From: Sphagnum compactum
Lineage: Eukaryota; Bryophyta; Sphagnopsida; Sphagnales
Length of the DNA: 64,000 bases
Direction of reading: 5' to 3'
NCBI GenBank assembly: GCA_965153455.1
Contig: OZ234499.1
Location: forward strand, 7,512,515-7,576,514
The position numbers and the translations under genes are program-made. The stretch's first letter is position 1, and each line of letters opens with the position of its first letter. Positions 44,861 through 58,539 of the stretch are shown here, piece after piece. The notes under the pieces are model-generated. The model saw only the letters and a list, made by a program, of their open reading frames with translations. It was not told where the DNA came from and searched no databases.

Positions 44861-46474
44861 TGACTAGTGAGAGAGGATACTAAAAGCAAACTCCCATGAA
44901 AAGACACCTGTGACCTCACTTTATGTCGGATACTTTGGATGCTGCTATGAGTGTCTCCTTAGAAAGGGGATAATATGAATGAGATGGCAGTTTTCAACAG
45001 AAGAAGGGATGGAATGTTGAAACGTAGAAACCCATCACATTCGTTTCACTCAATTACATGCATACGAGGCTTGAACTGTTTCCATGAAGCAACAAAAAAT
45101 AACAATGGCTGTGTTTTTCATGGGTGCCGGCAGGTGTGAAAACAAAAACGAATCTATGAATAAAAAAAGTTATTTTTTCTGAAGGTGCTATGTCACACCA
45201 AAAGCAATCCCCAAAAAAAGAAAAGTTTGGTCACCAAAAAGTTTAGAAAAATGGCCCTTGCAACAAAATTCTCCACATCCTCAAAATCATATTCGTCCAC
45301 ATGTTAAGACTTGTAAATTCTAATCCATTCCCATCTGCATTTCTATTTGAGAAAAATTCTCATAATGTAAATCTTCTCCCATAATTTAACACCATAAATT
45401 AAACCCATATAATTTATCATCCATTTGTTAAAACGAAAACGAAAAATATTCTATTTAAATACAATAATAATAGCTTTCAAATTTCTTATACTGAATTTTA
45501 TTTTGTCAAAATAAAAATTCAAAATCATACAATTTAAAGGAGTTCATTGTGTATGGTTTACCTTTGATAGCCTATGTGTAATCAAATACCATCCCATCTA
45601 TGTGTAATCCCCATCCCCCCCCCCCCCCCCCCCAAAACAAAAAAAAGAAAAACAAAGGATTTTTCTGTTGTGTACATGGGAGACGACCCCAGCAAGGGAG
45701 AGAAAATGCGGGGCCAGAGTCTGTTGGAAGAAGGTACGTTGCGAGGCGCGCGCTTCCGTATCGTGTAGGAAGACCTTTGAGCACCATATCCCCAGGAAAA
45801 GAGCCACCGGCTTCTCCGTAAATTGCTGGATCTTTGCCTCGATCTTTCCCTCATCCCAAATTGGGACCGACCCCTCGTGTGTGCCATGCCTCCGCGTTAC
45901 ACGTAACTAGGTCTGCCCGGCGATCTGTTTCCTGCTCCTTGTTGTCGCCGTTGCTGGTATGCAAAAGGACGCAACCTTTGTCTCCTTTTCAACCTGCCTC
46001 CTCCTGCTCCCTTGTGTCTTCTTTTATATCAACATCGCCAACAACTCAACTGCTTTGTTCCTCGCTTGTTTCACGGACTTTTTTCTTTTCTTTTCCTTGT
46101 TTGGATAGATAGGTACCCATTCTTTTGCGCTTTTTGTATAAGAACTCATAACTTGAGTGTAATAAGTTGCAGGCGAAAATGAATAGTTCGACTGAAAGCT
46201 AAAGACACTATGTTCGCAAAACGAAAAAAAGACGCTTAGAATTTCGTACACGAGGTATCAGTGGAGGTCGTCGTTGGATCTGTTTGTTTTTTTTCCTGTA
46301 AGTAAAGAGGTTCTAGTTTGTTGTGAGTCGTAGTTTTTGATGGAGAAAGCATAGCTTACACGTCTTTTTAGAGATTGCAAGGAGTGTTAAGTTCAAGAGG
46401 TTTTGGCGTTCGAAGGCGTTTTGGTGGAAGAAGGAAGGGGCAGCTTTGGGATTATACTCTGGAGTGTAGGAGTA
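44861..46474. promoter_or_regulatory. Intergenic, then upstream region and leader of the HD-Zip gene
   Basis: 44861-45570 holds nothing recognisable. A run of 19 C is at 45615-45633. From about 45660 the sequence turns GC-richer and lacks repeats, as expected for promoter plus leader; it has CT-rich stretches (45980-46090) typical of plant 5'UTRs. Small overlapping ORFs between 45660 and 46110 may be upstream ORFs of the HD-Zip mRNA. The transcription start cannot be set. Confidence 0.35.
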
Positions 46475-47986
46475 ATGTTGGTGTCGGAAGGGATAGAGAG
46501 CCTCCGGGTGGAAATGGAGAGAATGAGAGCGATGGCGAGCTCGGGACGTACGACTGCCAGCTTAGGATTAAGTGTGGAGTTCGGAGGACATGGCATGCCG
46601 AGGAAGTCTCCGCCCGTGCAGTTCGACTTGTTTCCCAAGAGATCATCGCACTCGGATACAAGTACTGATCCAGCTCGCTCTTCCGTCACCTATCCCTTAT
46701 CATGGCAGAGACTCGCATCAAGGATAAACACAGGCGGCAGGGGTGCGTCTTCTGTGTTGTCGTGCTCGAGCCCGGGAGCTGCATGAAGCTCTTGACTTTT
46801 TCTTTTTCTTTTGCGCTGTGCAGATTCTTTCGCTGCTGCGGCTTGGAATTTTTGACAACCAGCGCTAATTTGTGCAGGGCACGATGATGGAGAAATATTG
46901 GAAACTTACTCTTTTCATCACCATGTCGACGTTGTTGGGGTTTCACAGAGAGCTGATATCGATATGAATCAAATACCTTCTGAAACGACCGATTGTGATG
47001 AAGCTGTTGTTTCCTCTCCCACGGTCAGCACAATATGCATGAAGCGGGAAAGAGAGAAATTGCACGTATTTGATCATCTCGAGCAAGTCGATAGAGGATT
47101 CGATTTGAGCACGAGAGGTGGTGGAAGCGATGATGAAGATGGAACTACCCGAAAAAAGCTTCGTCTCTCAAAGGAACAATCAGCGTTTCTCGAAGAAAGT
47201 TTCAAGGACCATAGCACTCTCAACCCGGTAAGTTGCTGGCCCTATTCTTCTGACACTAGCTGTTGCCATGTTGCTCAGGAGTGTCCTGTGCTGCTCGTGA
47301 AATATCATCCCAGCTGATCCTCTGGAATGTGTCTTCTGAGATGTTTCATAATAGTTGCCCTTGCAGAAGCAAAAGAGCGCGTTAGCAAAGCAACTAAATT
47401 TGCGTCCTCGGCAAGTGGAAGTATGGTTTCAAAACAGAAGAGCGAGGTATGTGAGGCCCACTCTCCTTTTGTGTCAGAGAACTGCACAAACCTTCGCCAC
47501 TTTGAACGCATGGTTGGAAGGTTCCAATTGGAAGACTGATGGGTCCTCCCAGCTCCCTCATCATGGTTATCAAAAATGGCTCCTCATTTTGAGTAACTGA
47601 AGTCTACTGCTCGTTGTAGAATTGGGGCAAGGTTGGAAGGTTAAATGGGATTGCAGTGATATAAGTCCAAAACTTAAACATGTCTTTTTGCTCATTCTTA
47701 CAGGACAAAGCTGAAACAAATGGAAGTGGACTGTGAGCTGCTGAAAACATGTTGTGACAACTTAACTAAAGAGAATCGGAGATTGCAAAAGGAATTGCAA
47801 GAATTAACAGCACTCAAGGTGGCACCTGCACCATGTGTCATTGCCCATGACTTCTACATGCCACTGCCCGCTACCGCACTGACCATGTGCCCATCCTGTG
47901 AGAGAGTAGCCACTGTACATAATCCAGCCCATGTCTTCCCTAAACCTGCCTTCTCCCATTTCTTGCAGCCTTCAGCAGCCTGCTAG
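46475..47986 (+). CDS. Homeodomain-leucine zipper class II transcription factor, four exons, complete
   Basis: Exons: 46475-46742, 46878-47227, 47367-47446, 47704-47986. All introns are GT-AG and phases match; 326 codons plus TAG. I took the first in-frame ATG (46475); ATGs at 46514, 46523 and 46532 are alternatives. The N-terminal part has [10 protein letters not shown], as in the HD-ZIP_N region. After an acidic SDDEDG stretch comes the homeodomain (about 179-234): [20 protein letters not shown], then [20 protein letters not shown] and the recognition helix VWFQNRRAR. The zipper follows without gap: Met239, Leu246, Leu253, Leu260, Leu267. Then comes MCPSCE (Cys295, Cys298), the redox-sensitive motif that defines class [14 protein letters not shown] matches the RGIDVNRxPS block of class II. 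Class II proteins bind pseudo-palindromic CAAT(G/C)ATTG sites as dimers, mostly as repressors in shade, auxin and polarity responses. The intron within the homeodomain, after helix 1, falls where other class II genes have one. Confidence 0.93.
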
Positions 47987-48430
47987 TAAGAGATTAGACT
48001 AACTCCTCTCAACAAGACTCACGAGCTGTGGACACTAGCCAAATTATAGACCTTCAAATTATCTAATTCTTCATCTTTGGTTTCATGTCATCTGTACAAA
48101 ATTGTTGATGATGCAAACCATGACTACTGCCCTAGGTTCTTCACTGATGAAAACTGTACACTCCCTGATCCTGACTTGCATGCAGCTAGTTGATAGCACA
48201 ATTGACCTTGTTCTCAGAATTGAAGGCTTTATTGACGTAGACATCTAACTGAACTGTTGTTGGAAACCATGACCACTGCCTAGCTTATTCATAGATGAAA
48301 ATTGCACACTCCCTGATCCTGACTTGCATGCAGCTAGTTGATAGTGCCATCCTTCTCTCTGAATTGAAGGATTTCTTGGTGTAGAGATCTAACTGTAACA
48401 GTTGTTGCTAGCTGTGAAATCTTTTGGTAG
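47987..48430. repeat. 3' flank of the HD-Zip gene with a 148-bp tandem duplication
   Basis: The phrase CACTCCCTGATCCTGACTTG and its follow-on CATGCAGCTAGTTGATAG occur at 48159 and 48307, with matching flanks: ACCATGAC(T/C)ACTGCC before and GAATTGAAGG(C/A)TTT after, then GTAGA(C/G)ATCTAACTG. It probably lies in the 3'UTR or just downstream. No poly(A) signal could be fixed. Confidence 0.75.
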
Positions 48431-51400
48431 CAAGGTAGACAAGATTTGTATTTTGATCTTCATTTATATGAGAACATTGTTCCATTTGTCCACTGCCAGT
48501 GTGCAGGATGTAGATATGATAGATTGTTTTCCTATGGGCAAGGTATTCATTTTGAGGCCAGTATAAGTATCATCCCAAATGGTGATCAATGGGTATAAGT
48601 TGTGTGAAAGCGCGTGTTGTAATTCTTTACTTGAGGATTGCAAGCTTGTGAATGGGAAGGTATTATTTTGGGCTCTTGAAACATTTGCAGTTCTTGATTT
48701 ACAATTCTCATGGAGCTTGCAGAGGTGGAAGTGAGATATGGACTAAGTGTTAACCTGTTCTTTGTTGCTTATTACTAAACAAAAACTTATGGAATATGGC
48801 TGCAAGCGTTGCAGATGAGTGGTTATGCCATTGCAACCAAGGGTGGACCTCCCAGAGGTTTATATCAGAAGTAGGCACCAAAGCTTGTAAACTATGTTCT
48901 AAAAGTTGAATACAGCACAGCACCTGAACTATTATGCCTAGTGAGAAACACTATGCTCTAAAGCTCGATAACCTGATTGAGTATATTCTCTGGCATATCT
49001 ATGTGAATTGCTAATTCAAGGATCTTCAAGCAAGTGTGGCTCTGATGAAGATCAAGGTCAACAGACACAAGTGCACATATTCGGTAATGAATAAAAAAGG
49101 ATGCAGGATCCAATTGCAAGTAAGCAGGGAATGAAGTATGACAGTGAATTCACTCATGAATGCCCTTCCATTGAACAATATAATAAGACAAGATCAAATC
49201 TGCAGAAAGGCTTTTCCTGAATCAGAACCACAGGCAAAGAATGGTACAACAATCATTTGCGACTTTAAGTTCTTGTACCTGGGGTGGGAATCATTGCAAC
49301 TGTTGAGCAAGGTATGGATCTTCATGGAATTCAGCATTGGCCATCATTGATCACAGGGCGTGGAGATGAAGTACAGTGTAAACTTCCTTGTGGCCTTTTG
49401 ACAAGCCAGTCCAAAATGGATTCTAATGCAGAGGTTTGATCAATAGCCTAGATCATGCTACTGCCACAGAATCCAACGATGAATTCCCTGAGCTTCTATA
49501 TTCTCTCCTTCAAGCAATATTTCACTCTCTAACTGCAAATCTTCATAAAGTGAAGCTAGAACCCATTATTTACAAATACTGCTCATAACAGTGTGCATCC
49601 AAAAAAAAGACACCAGAAGATGACGAGTAAGAAGTACTGCTGCAACCAATCTCTCAGAAATCTGCCATTTTTTTTCTCATTCTCCATCTACATGATGTCT
49701 GCATCTCCTGCTTCTTATTCCATCAATTCCATCCATGGTTTAATGACACAAGAAACAATGCAATGTGTGCATAAAAGGTTTATGTGTCCACCCAGCTTGC
49801 ACCAGGAACGGTTTTCACATCTATTCTGTCTGAACTCCTTTCTTTCAATCCAGTTTTGCAAACTTGTTTTTGCAACTAAGCATGTGAATTTCTCTTCATT
49901 TTGCAGAGAAAACTGTGAATTGAGTGATAACAACCCTTAGTATCACATCAAGCATTTCATGCAGGAGGTATGAGTGAAGCAGTTTCCTAGTGCCAAACAT
50001 TGAGTACTGCAGCAACCTACCACCTTCAATGTTAGGGACTGAATCATCTTATTTCAAACAAAATTTACCAATGGCAAATGCAGATGAAGGATTATTGGGT
50101 TGAAGAACTGTCAGGAGGATTCAAATTACACTGGGTGAGGAGCCCTCTGATTACACTGAAAAAGTTGGTGCAGGTCTTTACAATGTATATATATATCCAA
50201 ATAAAGATGTATAGTTACCCTCTCTGCAATCTCATGGATATACTTCGCAGGGAATGATGCGGATGTATTGCACATCCAGTCACTAGTGTGCTTAAAGGAT
50301 ATGTTCAGGGTGCAGGAAGCTCCACCCCAACTACTACCTGCTCTCTCTGTAAGCCTCTCTTATACTACCATTCTGGAGGTTATGACCACAATTTGAAAAA
50401 ATGGAATTCCAAAAGAGCATGTAAAAAGTTCAAGGATGGACTAGAAACAAACAAATGTGGGGTTGAAATTAATTATATTTATGCTCCAAAGAAAGGAAGG
50501 TAGTTGAATGATTTTGTGTTAGAGGTGACCTTACTTCTTTGGATGTATTATACTCAAGGATAATGTAAATGATGATTTTATTTTAGTTTTGGTAGGAAAT
50601 TGTTCATTTTCAACATGTAGAGGGAAAGAAAAGTGTGCATTTTTAGAGATTATTGACATGAAAATTGAATTCATATCCTTTTAACATGTATTGAAACTCT
50701 TGTTCTAATATAAGTAAAGATGCAGTGTCATTCTATGATTATGTGATGTAATTCATACACTCAACATATGATGTGCACATTGAAATCAAATAAATTTTTG
50801 TCAAAAAAAATTTATTAACTAATTGAACACCAAATGTTTCAATGCTTTCCAAATGTAGAGGTTCTTTGATATTCTCAAGATTCAACATTGGGAGGCAGCC
50901 TTGTGATGACATTTTGGAAGGCTCTTTCGCCAAAATTCAAATTCTTTGATGCACATTAGTTGACAATTCCCATCGTTCATGCATTGCCAGGTGATTCTTT
51001 TTCATCTCATTCTTAATAATTTGTATTGGGAACTAGATCCAAACAAGACAATGGACAATGAAATGGTAATCAAAAGATGTAGTTGACAAATATGAGGAAC
51101 ATTGTTAACCTGTTTTCTCTATAAACAAATGAACCGGTGGTATTATTTCAACTAGTGAACATGAGAAGAAGTTAATTGATGAACATGCTACTTGGTACAG
51201 AGTTTTTGAATTTTCCTAACTATTTATACTGACCAGTTATAGTTAGAGACTTTTAAACCTATTTAAAGACTATAATAGCAGAAAGGACATAACATATTGT
51301 ACCATATCAGATCATCTCTTACATCTTGGAAATACATAGGCATGTATTCTTTTGTCATGTTAGATCATGATTTTAATCTTTTGTTTTTTCATCATTTTTT

Positions 51401-52099
51401 GAATTATCTTTGGAAGGTTGTTTTGTTTTGAATATCATCATTCATAACTACATTTTGAGTTTTCTTTGAAGGATTTTGGAAGATATATTGCAAAACCATT
51501 TTTTAATATTTCTTATGATTTCTTTAAGTTTTACAATCTTGAAATTCATTTGCACCAAACATGGTGGTTGTAACAAAAATCTAGGAATTATTTTTAGAAA
51601 TTTGTATTGTAATTTTTTGAGAAAATTGTGTCTTAAATTTGAAAACTAGCAGGAGTAATAAAAAAGTCTTTTAAACATTTGGCGACCACACAATGAATCA
51701 GAATTATTGTAAGCATCAACACTTACAATCCATGGATTGAATTAAGTTTGTTTAGATAACTTGGATTGTTTTGTGTGCAAATTTAGTTTCAATTGTGGTT
51801 TTAGTTTCTTTAAAATTTAAGGTGTTGTTTTTGTTATATTTGAAATTAATAAGGGAAAGGTTAAAAAACTAGTGCAAAGTTTTAAAAATTTGGATGTCCT
51901 ATTTGTAAGGGAAATCCATTGCTAATCTTTGAATGTTGGGTGGAATCAATCCAGATTTGTCTTAGAAATAATGCAATAGTTGTCCTAGATTTATTAAATA
52001 GATTGCATTATTGAAATGCAACCATTAAATAGATCAACTTGATTGCAACCATGAACATATCCATTGTTAAATATATTGCATTTCATGAAATCACATAAT
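48431..52099. other. Intergenic, no gene recognised
   Basis: Small ORFs (49138-49350, 49593-49940, 50288-50503) lack known domains. Between 48431 and 50300 the composition is less AT-rich than further right, and may hold old 3' flank or gene remnants, but nothing specific was seen. From 50500 the sequence is AT-rich and unremarkable. Confidence 0.35.
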
Positions 52100-54425
52100 G
52101 TATCACCTGGTGAATTTCATGAATTGTCAACAATAATTACAAGAATCTTACTTGGTGTACAACTTCGTCACATCGATCAAAGGCCTTCCAACTAATCGGT
52201 TTCAATATTTCATTTGGAACTAACAAAGGTTCAAATAGTAGCAATTACTATTGGACAAGGGCCGATACACCAAAACATTACATGGCCAACCAAACCAATT
52301 CTTGGTCAAGGTGAAAGGTTACATGTTCATTAGAGCACAATAGTCTTAGGAGGGAATCCTAGTGTTGAAAATGTAACTTGTACATATTGTCAACAAGTGG
52401 GACATGAATTCAAGCACTACCCTTTGTTGATGATAAATTAAAACAACTTTTGAGGGATGAGGTGATGAATGTTCATCAACCTACAATCCTAAGTACCACA
52501 ACTAGATTATTCAATGTACATGTGTAAGGAACTCAAGTAGTCATGTATCCAAGCCTTGGTCACATGTAGTATTGATTAATTATCAACCAACTTGGCAACC
52601 ACATGTTACACCCTTTGTACCAAGTCAAACCAATGTTTTTCCTACATCTACATACCCCCATGTGGGACAATACCATACCAACTTACATTCCCCTAGATCC
52701 TAACCTATATCACATATAATACTGGAACAATAAGATTTGACCCTTTGATTTTTAGGAGTATCACAAGTTATGTGTTTAGATATGTTTACATGATATTAAA
52801 ACAACCTATCATCATTACCACCAATACAAACCCCACATACTATTGGTGTCCAAGCTACTAGAGTGGTTTAGCTAATCATCAGCAAGGATAGAAGACTTGT
52901 TCCACAATAGGTGACAACTTTGATGACAACTGATGCATTGGTTGTTACCAGGATGCATTGAACAATGATAATTTGTCAACACATATTCCAAGAGGAAATT
53001 TTTCTCAACATCTTCCAAATGGAGGACCGCCTTGAAATTCACTTGTAGGAGGTTTGCCTAGAAGATATCCACTTGAAGAACCACCATTTAATCCACGTGT
53101 TAAATCATTTGGATGGTTAACACCCCATTCACACATGTTTATGTTGCCATTGTATCCACCAATTCAGCATGACTTATACAAGAGCAAGTGAATAAGCTAT
53201 TGTATAGAAAGTTGCAATACCCAACTTATGTTAAAAACATTGACCTTGATGCTCACATTAAAGTATTCAAGAAGGCCAATAAAACTAATGGTGAAATTAT
53301 GAAAGTTGACATTATCAACCTATTTGATTTCATTTTTAGAAACAATATCTTTGAATGGGGATGAAAATTTTGTTCAAGTTCATCCAAGTTTCACGTTTGA
53401 AAAATTGGAGAAGTTTTCTGGCAAACGGTTCCAAACCATGAAAAATGACAAGGAAGTCTATATGCAATTATGAAACATTTAATAGTAAACTATTGAATGT
53501 GTGGAACTTTACTATGAACGTTTATTCAAGTTAATGAATTGATTACAAGTTAAAGGCAACATATGTCTTTTTTACCACTATTTTCAGGTAGGTGTTTTGC
53601 CATATGTGTTTCTAGCAACTACACATATTAATAGAGCATAAAGAAACTACAATAGTCTACAGGGAAAATGGACCATTTACTTTAAATTATAATGCCATGT
53701 TAATTGCAACAAAGATTAATACAACAACCCAAATAATTGTTAATAATATCTTAGCCAAGTCATTGTTAATTTGTACTACTTGTGTTAAAACAAGTCATAG
53801 CATTTAAACATATCACAACTATAAGAGAAAAATACTAATAGTACCAATTATTGCAACTAAACCATTTGAATCAATAACAAGGATTGTTGCGCAACCTGTT
53901 AAACCTATTAAGCCTTTATATTACCCTTGTATCGTTTGTTCCGGTACTAATCACCAATTTGGGGACTACCTAAAAAGACTAATGTCCATAACATCTTTCA
54001 GGTTAAACTATTCAACACCGCTACAATAACATCTAAACCTCTTAAAACAAATAATGTATTTGTTAATGTAGTAGTTGATGTAACCACATGTGGTAAAACA
54101 TTAGAACAATAAGTGTTTAAGGACTAAAAACTGATTAAAGCTAAAAAATAGCTAATTGGCAAATGGAGGAGCGATTGCTTGATTCATTTGTTAATATTGT
54201 AAGAGAACTAGAAAGTGGTGATGAAGGTATACAAACAAAAATCAATATCACTAAATCTTTATAATCAAATTAAGTTGGACTACCTAGAACTTTGAACACA
54301 ACCCAACATGTTGGAAATAATCATCCAAAAGATTTTTATCATTCCAACCGGCAACACCAAAAAAGATTTTGGAGCAAATTTAAAAAGATATCACACTACA
54401 AGGAATTTGCAAATAAATGACTAAA
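52100..54425 (+). mobile_element. Decayed Ty3/gypsy element 2, gag part
   Basis: In order: zinc knuckle CTYCQQVGHEFKHY (about 52379-52420), followed after a one-base shift by PFVDDKLKQLLRDEVM; capsid phrases QYPTYVKNIDLDAHIKVFKK and NGEIMKVDIINLFDF (53210-53330), then NNIFEWG; and a second zinc knuckle CIVCSGTNHQFGDY (about 53930). A linker follows with VNVVVDVTTCGKTLEQ (54060-54110) and WKSD/LESGDEG (to 54240). In both knuckles the last Cys is Tyr. The order matches element 1, so the two are copies of one family with two knuckles flanking a capsid-like block. Stops occur throughout; it is dead. Confidence 0.65.
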
Positions 54426-56235
54426 TTAGTGAGTAATTTTTAATCGTAATTACCACATGCAACTTGCTACATGCCTAATCGCCTTGGATAAGTCGCATAA
54501 AATTCTAGTCGCAAAAGTTGGCACCAAGTTGCAATGGCAATTACATAATGATGCGACTTACATGAACTTTTCATCCATCCAAACTAGTTTATGCGGCATC
54601 ATCACTTTACGATTGATTTTATGACTCACCAATGTAGTCGCATTATTTAGATTTATTTAAATATTTAAATATTATTATCATTATTATTATTATTAAATAT
54701 ATTATCATTATTGTTAATTTCCCTATATTCAACTTGTACCAAGTTGACATGTAGGGTAGGCTTAAAAAGCTATTTTAGGTTGTTAAGTAGGCCAACTATT
54801 GTGTTTATTTAAGCTCACCTACTAGGCGCCTAGTTTAAGTTGACTACATAGATAAAGAATATTCAATCAACATTCTAGTTTTGACACCACATAATAACCA
54901 AATAAATGTATTTCATATATATATAAATAAACCTTCATTTGATTCTAAAAATTATGTTATACAATTTGTTTCTTGGTGTATCATAATTTTACCAATATAA
55001 TATAATTTAAATGTGTGATATATTATTTATTCATATATAATATTTATAAATGGATCATAAATAAATTCTAATACAAATATAATAAAAGTTCTTTTATTAA
55101 CTATATTATTTCTGATATAAAAGATAAATTTAGATAATCAATTTTAATTTCAAAATATTAATTAATGCCATATAATTAATTGGTTTTATGGAAATGTAAA
55201 TTTTATTATGTTTGCACATATAATATTTTAAGTTTTACTTAAAATTATGATTAAATTGTTTTGTAAAAATAAATTGTGTTTTTTCACATTTCAAACCTCT
55301 ATTTGATTTTTAAAATTATATTTTACAATTTTTCTTATAATAGATCATAATTGTATCAACAAAATGTAGTTTAGATGTATGATATATAACTTATTCACTA
55401 TATAATGTTTATAAATGGGTCATAAATTACTCCTACTACCTAGCTTATTCAATATTTAACAAATTACATTGCTTACCCAATTAAGTAATTAATTAAAAAA
55501 TATCACATATATCAACATAATATATACCAAGTAATTAACCCATATACATATGACCTACTAGCACTTACTACCTACTACTTATCCTACTTATTGCCTATTT
55601 ATTAAATTAATTTTGCATAGCCTCCCTAATTAATTAAATAATTAATATAAAAACATTATCACATATCAACATGATAAAATACTTACTGTTTAACTCACAT
55701 ACATATGGCTTACTATTTACTACCTTACAATTTACAACTTAGTAATTGGTTAAATACTTGACCTAATTAATTAATTAAACATAACATTATTTCATTCAAC
55801 ACAATGAAGTACCTATTACAATGAGCATACTTACATATTACCTGAAACTTGAAACCTATTACTTAAACTACCTAATTAGTTAACGAATTAAGAAACACTA
55901 TGAAATATCAGCATGATAAAATACTTATTACTTAACCACATACATATTATCTATTATGTAACTTTATTTCTACCATTAATTTTCACAAACCCACCAAACC
56001 CTATTACACATTTAATGGTTAGTTCATTGAAAAAAGTGAAGGGAAAACAATTAGACCATTAAGTCCAAAAATTTCATTGGCCAACTTTTTTTTTTTTTCA
56101 CCTTTAATTACATGTGCACTTGCAGCTAAGATTTATAGTCACAAATCAAGTTTGGATGCCATGTGGTGTCCAATGGCCTATGAATCACTTTCCAAATCAT
56201 AGAAACAACTATATTTCCTTTCTTTTTGGATGCCA
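54426..56235. other. AT-rich block that separates gag and protease of element 2
   Basis: This stretch has no retroelement coding sequence, while both sides do, so it is probably an insertion. It begins with a less AT-rich part (54440-54660: GTCGCATAAAAT, GATGCGACTTACATG, GTAGTCGCATTA). It then becomes AT-rich, with diverged repeats such as ATATCAACAT(A/G)AT(A/A)A..ATACTTA and CACATACATAT at 55500-55960 (three units of roughly 170-250 bp). TATATATATA tracts occur. Terminal repeats not fixed. Confidence 0.4.
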
Positions 56236-56800
56236 CTAAAAATGGATGATATGTGTATTTTTCATTTTCATCCAAATCGACCATTTATACTCTAAACTTG
56301 AGACAATTAATAGAGTTTTACTTGACATCAAACAATATATTTTGAAACTAATAGAGTTCGCAAAATTGATACCTTTTAAACCAATCTTACTTGAACCATT
56401 AGTGGTTACAATAGTCATTGATCATCAAATGGTAATCATACAAGTCCAAATAGGCAAGAATTTCATACATGATGTTTTTTTTTATAGTGGTTTTGGAATT
56501 AACATTACTATGAAAAATTTATGAATGTAATTAGGATTTTTAAAATTAAATCAAACACCCTATAACCTTCATATGGCAAATCAAACAATTGCTAAACCAC
56601 TAGGTTTGGCTTGAAAATGCATATTCATGGCATACCTTATACAATTACATTTATTGTCATATAGAATAATGTTCTTGATTCTAGCTATTCAATGTTATTA
56701 GGTTTTCCTTAGTTGAGAGATAAAATATTTCATGATTGGGGTAGTAACATTATATTATTCAATCAACCAACACTATTCAAACCATACTATTCATTAAGAA
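56236..56800 (+). mobile_element. Decayed Ty3/gypsy element 2, aspartic protease
   Basis: The open frame to 56524 reads TINRVLLDIKQYILKLIEFA, MVIIQVQIGKNFIHDVFFYS and GFGINITMKNL. After one stop it goes on as GFLKLNQTPYNLHMANQTIA, KPLGL, then YGIPY-like and SSYSM-like pieces to about 56760. The active-site motif should be an Asp at the start of (D)GGSGVNI; here it is Tyr (FFYSGFGINI, about 56475-56505). The same protease piece in element 1 (39281) has Asn. No reverse transcriptase follows before 57000. Confidence 0.65.
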
Positions 56801-58539
56801 ACCAAGAGTCCAAACGGGTGTTTACAAGCTAGAGTGTCCATTTTTGGGCATTGCAAAGGCAATTTCTCTGCACCCATGTAGATTAAAATTTGTTTCAAGT
56901 TGAATTCTTATTATTTTTTAATGAAAAAGGACTCATTTATGTGATTGTTGTAAAATTTAGTTTGATACAATTCTGAATTTGTTTTTAATCAGATTTTTTA
57001 CACCAAATGGGGGACTTTTACACGTAGACAAGTTACAATGTTATAGTACATAAAAAAGATATAAATGGACTCAACATATGTTGAATTTACAAGCATATAC
57101 ACATCCCCCCCCCAAAAAAAACTCAAAAATGTAATTAAAAATTTGAAATAAGTGTTTACAAGTCATTTGAATGTAAGATAAAAGTTTTATGGACTTTTAA
57201 GTAGGCTAGAATTTAATAAAAATGGCAAAGTCCCTCACTACTACATTTTTGTGAATTACTACAACTTTGTTCACGAATATTGTAGCCTAGGAGGTATTAT
57301 AGAACCACGATAAGTTATTTTATAGAAAAAATGAATTTTGTGAAAAGTTTATGGGCGGGAGATGATGACATCATAGTTTATTTTATAGGGTTTAGGGGTC
57401 TTGCATGTAGGCTATTACCCTAGGATACATTTCGAGCTATAGGTTTTGCTAATGTGTTTCGATGACCTAATGTGGAAGGAGCCACTTCATAATCAGAGTT
57501 AAAGCTTTACGTTGAAACTAATTTTTATGCACAATGTGGTGGTGCCTTCGTGCCGAAACCCTGCGGAACAAACATTTTAGGTTTATGGTTTGTTGTTGAA
57601 GTTTTGTTTTGATGCATTTTTGTAGAGACATTACACAACTTGCATCAGATCTTCGTGCGATGTTGATATGGGTTTCTTCGTGCAATGTTTTGGTGGCTTG
57701 ATGTGCAGGTTTACTCAAGAGCACTTTGTGGCTTGATGCAAAGGCAATACGCAACTATTTCAGTATGTTTATGTGAACTACTGCACAACTAGCATCGAAG
57801 TTTTAGGGCAAAAAGAGTAGATTTTATTTCAATGGCCCAATGCATAGTGTTTTGTTTAAGCAACTTTGAAGCTCCATGCAAAAGTAAGTTATTATTTCTC
57901 TAATTGATTTGTTACGGGTTATGAAGAGTTTTTTAGAATTCTGTAACACTTGCTAATAATGCCTTTTCAATGTTGTTATTCAACGTCTATACACAAGCTT
58001 TTGCTTTTTGAGGTTTTAGGGTTTTGGGTTTATGCCACACAAATGACCGAGCTTTTGCATTGCAGGGTATATTACACACAAATGACCAAACTACAATGTT
58101 AAAAGTGAATTTGGTTAAAAGAGGTGTGAGGATCTTACCGCATCTCTTTACCTCTAATTTGTAATCTTTTGATGTGATGTTGTGCACTTGACTCTGTGCA
58201 GTTTAAGTCAATTGACATAGTTTCTGAAATAGTATTTTGTGAGTAGCTCTTTGATACTAACTTTCCATTACATATATATGCACCAATATGTTATTTTCCT
58301 TAATGAATAATCTATGATAACTTAAAATAATTATGAATTCTACTACCCTTGTTTGCTCCTAATGGCCTTGTCTAATAAACTAATTCTAAAAAGAAGGAAA
58401 ATTGGGTGATGGTAATTTATTGAGTGAGGACTCTGCTAGTAATCAAGAACTGCATATGGCATATAAGATTTGTGGCTAAGCATGTGGCACTAGCTTGCGT
58501 TAGCAAAACTACAATGCGTCAAGCTTAACAACTATGCAC
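56801..58539. other. Intergenic, no gene recognised
   Basis: Short ORFs (57518-57754 and 57987-58187, both minus) match nothing known. A C-run followed by an A-run is at 57107-57121. Phrases with GCACTTTGTGGCTTGATGCA and CAACTTTGAAGCTCCATGCA (57720 and 57860) suggest a weak internal repeat. Confidence 0.35.

Noticed and set aside
45572-45910. Cluster of short frames around the poly-C run and upstream of the HD-Zip gene
   Set aside because: Glycine/proline runs come from the 19-C tract; the others overlap in all frames with no domain. Possibly part of a leader, not genes.
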